DNA from: Draconibacterium sediminis
Lineage (GTDB): Bacteria > Bacteroidota > Bacteroidia > Bacteroidales > Prolixibacteraceae
Length of the DNA: 64,000 bases
NCBI RefSeq assembly: GCF_000949475.1
Contig: NZ_JRHC01000005.1
Coordinates: 372,001 to 436,000 of the forward strand
Reading direction: 5' to 3'
Shown here: positions 62,046-64,000 of the stretch, one piece after another
Layout: each line of letters starts with the position of its first letter
Position numbering within the stretch: the stretch's first letter is position 1
Program-made: the position numbers and the translations under genes
The notes under the pieces: model-generated
What the model saw: the letters and a program-made list of their open reading frames with translations, nothing else
Told to the model about the DNA's origin: nothing
Database searches by the model: none

Positions 62046-62798
62046 ATGGAGGAAGATAAATTTTATAATAATATTCAGAAAGCATTGGACGATCTGCCCG
62101 AAAACTTTAGTATTCTGGAGGAACAGATAGATGTTGGTATTCAGATGAAATACTTTGAATTTGCCCGACTACTGAAGGACAGGGACATATCGGAAGAATG
62201 TTTTGAGGCGAGAGAGGAACTTTTTGACAAAGAAGTTGACGAAGAACGTAAAAAGGAAATACTGACAGCCATTGCGGTGTACGATGACGTGAAAGCGTAC
62301 CGTACGCTTGAGAAGTTTGTTGAAGAGGCTGAGGGTGACCTGAAACAATGGGGAACGCTGGCTTTGCAGGAAAGCAGAATGCTGATGCATAGCTCCTTAC
62401 TTGATGAGCAACAGGTGTTTATATCAACCGGACTGGGTGGAAAAGGCAAAAAATTGCGCTATTTTGTGGTGTTCCTTTCGGTTAATGAGAACGAAATGTT
62501 AACAGAAGCGCAACAAAAGCTTCTTAAAGATGAGTTAATATTCGAGCTCAACAAGCAGGAAGGAGTGTTTGAATCGATGGACTTTATGGAAGGTTTTTCA
62601 TCGGCTTTGGTAATGTTGCCGATTACTGCCGAAATCAGAGATACATTTCAGAATGTAATTAACGAGTGCAATCAGTACGGTGGCTTTTTACGCGAAGATA
62701 TGGTAATTACCAATGTTAAGATTTTGTCGCGTAGCGAGATTATACAATTAATACATCATAAGGAAAATAAGAATAACGATGAGTTGGAAAACGAATAA
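62046..62798 (+). CDS. conserved hypothetical protein, function unknown
   Basis: 250 residues, acidic, without signal peptide or membrane segment. The first 110 residues are helical and repeat-like (FSILEEQIDVGIQMKYFEFARLL; VDEERKKEILTAIAVYDDVKAYRTLEKFVEEAE), perhaps HEAT-like. The second half is alpha/beta (LRYFVVFLSVNENEMLTEAQQKLLKDELIFEL). AAGGAGG five bases before the ATG is an unusually good ribosome site for the phylum, and TATTTTTG at 62019-62026 is a likely -7 box. It overlaps the following thiamine-binding gene by 20 bases. I do not recognise the family. Confidence 0.75.
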   Translation: MEEDKFYNNIQKALDDLPENFSILEEQIDVGIQMKYFEFARLLKDRDISEECFEAREELFDKEVDEERKKEILTAIAVYDDVKAYRTLEKFVEEAEGDLKQWGTLALQESRMLMHSSLLDEQQVFISTGLGGKGKKLRYFVVFLSVNENEMLTEAQQKLLKDELIFELNKQEGVFESMDFMEGFSSALVMLPITAEIRDTFQNVINECNQYGGFLREDMVITNVKILSRSEIIQLIHHKENKNNDELENE

Positions 62799-63081
62799 GA
62801 TAAATGTGGCTATTCAGGTATTGCCTGAAGCCGACGGAAAAATAAAATACGAATTGGTTGACAAAGCGATTGAAACCATCCAAAAATCGGGATACCGCTA
62901 CCAGGTGTGCCCGTTTGAAACTGTAGTTGAATGTGGATTTCATGAATTTCCGGATTTGCTGGAGCGTATTCATGAGGCCTGCGGCGAAGCAGGAACACAA
63001 CGAATGATCACCAATATGAAACTTCAGGTGAATTTTGAAAAAAATGTGGCCATTGAAGATAAAATGGAAAAATACTCGTAA
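62779..63081 (+). CDS. thiamine-binding protein, MTH1187/YqgV (DUF77) family
   Basis: 100 residues. INVAIQVLPEADGKIKYELVDKAIETIQKSGYRYQVCPFETVVECGF is the ferredoxin-like DUF77 domain that binds thiamine or hydroxymethylpyrimidine in the few studied members. Its tail EDKMEKYS is typical. The start lies within the end of the preceding hypothetical gene, so the two are translationally coupled and may share a function. Confidence 0.8.
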   Translation: MSWKTNKINVAIQVLPEADGKIKYELVDKAIETIQKSGYRYQVCPFETVVECGFHEFPDLLERIHEACGEAGTQRMITNMKLQVNFEKNVAIEDKMEKYS

Positions 63082-63168
63082 TTATTTTGCTGTTAGGCGG
63101 TTGAATACCTCAGCAGAAAAGCAGGCAAAAATGAATTGTAATTAATTTCAATAAAATTTCTGTGCAGA

Positions 63169-63199
63169 TTTGTATTTATACAAATAAGCGCTATATTTG
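63169..63199 (+). promoter_or_regulatory. Bacteroidota-type promoter of tRNA-Arg
   Basis: TTTG at 63169-63172, exactly 19 bases, then TATATTTG at 63192-63199. This is a textbook TTTG-N19-TAnnTTTG promoter. The tRNA begins 27 bases after the -7 box. Confidence 0.85.
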
Positions 63200-63225
63200 C
63201 ACCGCTTTTAAAGCAAACGCGTTCT

Positions 63226-63302
63226 GGACCTGTAGCTTAATTGGATAGAGCACCTGACTACGGATCAGGAGGTTAGGGGTTCGAGTCCCTTCAGGTTCAC
63301 CA
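63226..63302 (+). tRNA. tRNA-Arg (anticodon ACG)
   Basis: 77 nt with encoded CCA. The acceptor arm GGACCTG pairs with CAGGTTC (one G-U). D-loop AATTGGATA, anticodon stem CCTGA/TCAGG, anticodon loop CTACGGA giving ACG, and T-arm AGGGG-TTCGAGT-CCCTT are normal. The wobble A should be edited to inosine by TadA. Confidence 0.97.
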
Positions 63303-63309
63303 GAAAACT

Positions 63310-63346
63310 AAAGAGTTGTAAGATGTATTTCTTGCAACTCTTTTTT
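63310..63346 (+). terminator. Terminator of tRNA-Arg
   Basis: AAGAGTTGTAAG (63311-63322) pairs with CTTGCAACTCTT (63331-63342) with one G-U, followed by TTTTT. Confidence 0.85.
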
Positions 63347-63387
63347 GTTTTCGGAGACCCTCAAAAGAATCCTCTTCCGATTTACTT

Positions 63388-64000
63388 TTATCTTATCTTT
63401 TCAATTACCCATTGTAACATATTGTCCTCTCCCCGCGAAAAACTTTTCCATTCGTATTGTAAGGGAATATCGGGTTGCACGCCTTCAGAAAATTCTTCCT
63501 GAATACGAAACAGGCGTTTCGAGTAACAGATGACAAGTTTGGAGTTGGGAAGCTCAAAAGTGTCCATATCCTGAAACCCGGTTGGATTTGAACCTGTAGG
63601 TTCGCCAACAATTTTTGCGTTTAGCAATTCGCGAAATAAGGCTGTGTTACTTGTTGCTGCCGAAAAAGTGACTTTGTCAGCCAAAACATAAACACCCGAT
63701 TTCCAGTCAACCGGATCGGCAAGATTTAAAGCATTGGCCAAAACCAGACCGGCATAAAGATCGCCACCGCCATTATTTCGCAAATCAATAACCAGTTCGT
63801 GGATATTGTTTTGAAAAATATAGCCCACTATTTCTTCACCAATGTGCATCATCTCTTCAAAGGTTGGGTAGCTTTCAAAATGAATGTACAGACCATCGGT
63901 GCCTGAAATTGGAGCGTACCAAAAACCTTCAATTGAAGTTGTATCAGGTTTCTTGATCTTGGGAACTGAGATTGTGAGTTCTGCAAATTCTATAGGTTCG
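63388..64000 (-). CDS. S41-family peptidase, C-terminal part (runs off the right edge)
   Basis: At least 203 residues; the frame stays open to base 64000, so the N-terminus and any signal peptide lie outside. HELVIDLRNNGGGDLYAGLVLANAL is the conserved S41 core, and the catalytic serine is in ADKVTFSAATSN. IVGEPTGSNPTGFQD and a final EEFSEGVQPDIPLQYEW (the (G)VxPDI motif) confirm a C-terminal processing protease fold. The usual K of the Ser-Lys dyad is not evident in this segment, suggesting the tricorn/RBP3-like type. Substrate unknown. Confidence 0.85.
   Translation of the reverse strand, partial: EPIEFAELTISVPKIKKPDTTSIEGFWYAPISGTDGLYIHFESYPTFEEMMHIGEEIVGYIFQNNIHELVIDLRNNGGGDLYAGLVLANALNLADPVDWKSGVYVLADKVTFSAATSNTALFRELLNAKIVGEPTGSNPTGFQDMDTFELPNSKLVICYSKRLFRIQEEFSEGVQPDIPLQYEWKSFSRGEDNMLQWVIEKIR

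Overview
The window comes from a Bacteroidota chromosome, most likely a free-living marine or sediment lineage of the Marinilabiliales/Prolixibacteraceae type. This is inferred from gene content, not from a search. Supporting signs are: a short primary sigma factor without region 1.1; promoters of the form TTTG-N19-TAnnTTTG (clearest upstream of the tRNA); mostly absent Shine-Dalgarno sequences; a complete Bat aerotolerance operon; a B12 uptake locus with a BtuG-like propeller; and a threonine operon that uses a phosphoglycerate-mutase-like enzyme where a homoserine kinase is expected.

Layout. 1-1184: the start of a DUF1080 protein and a SAM methyltransferase. 1200-6250: an accessory stretch rich in repeats and palindromes, containing an AT-rich three-gene ABC-3C type conflict operon (HNH effector, small middle component, DUF2326 ATPase) and a cupin gene lying between two copies of a ~270-bp repeat. 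6252-12523: a TCA operon on the minus strand (aconitase, eukaryote-type NADP-IDH, E. coli-type IDH, mitochondrial-type citrate synthase). 12832-19933: a tightly overlapping carotenoid operon (crtB, idi, crtZ, crtYcd, cruF, acyltransferase, glycosyltransferase, TPR protein, desaturase). 20108-28690: the Bat operon, MoxR through BatE. 29100-32583: a putative outer-membrane protein, a frameshifted small gene, an Hsp20 gene with a sigma-54-like promoter, and truA. 32640-45701: the B12 region, with two cobalamin riboswitches, btuFCD, btuB, a btuG-like gene, a DUF4430 protein, and cobU, cobT, cobS, cobC, cobQ and cbiB. 45702-47288: five near-identical miniature transcription units. 47289-50478: the floA/nfeD/clpS/SPOR operon. 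50632-59198: bcp, recA, thrA, PGM-like kinase, thrC, sigma factor, rpe. 59190-64000: ferrous iron transport, a conserved hypothetical with a thiamine-binding protein, tRNA-Arg, and the C-terminal part of an S41 peptidase.

The two strongest candidates for something undescribed are these. (1) The array at 45704-47124: five minus-strand units, each with a Bacteroidota-type promoter, a ~50-60 nt RNA body and an intrinsic terminator. The stem pairs perfectly only in the minus-strand RNA, shows covariation in copy 5, and four copies carry a TAAC-N8-TAAC motif at exactly the same distance from the promoter. (2) Two unrelated intergenic loci (1425-1655 and 41746-41997) built from degenerate repeats with an exact 21-bp period, two helical turns, around a CCWAGG-like core. 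The ABC-3C operon is the clearest accessory defence-type system.
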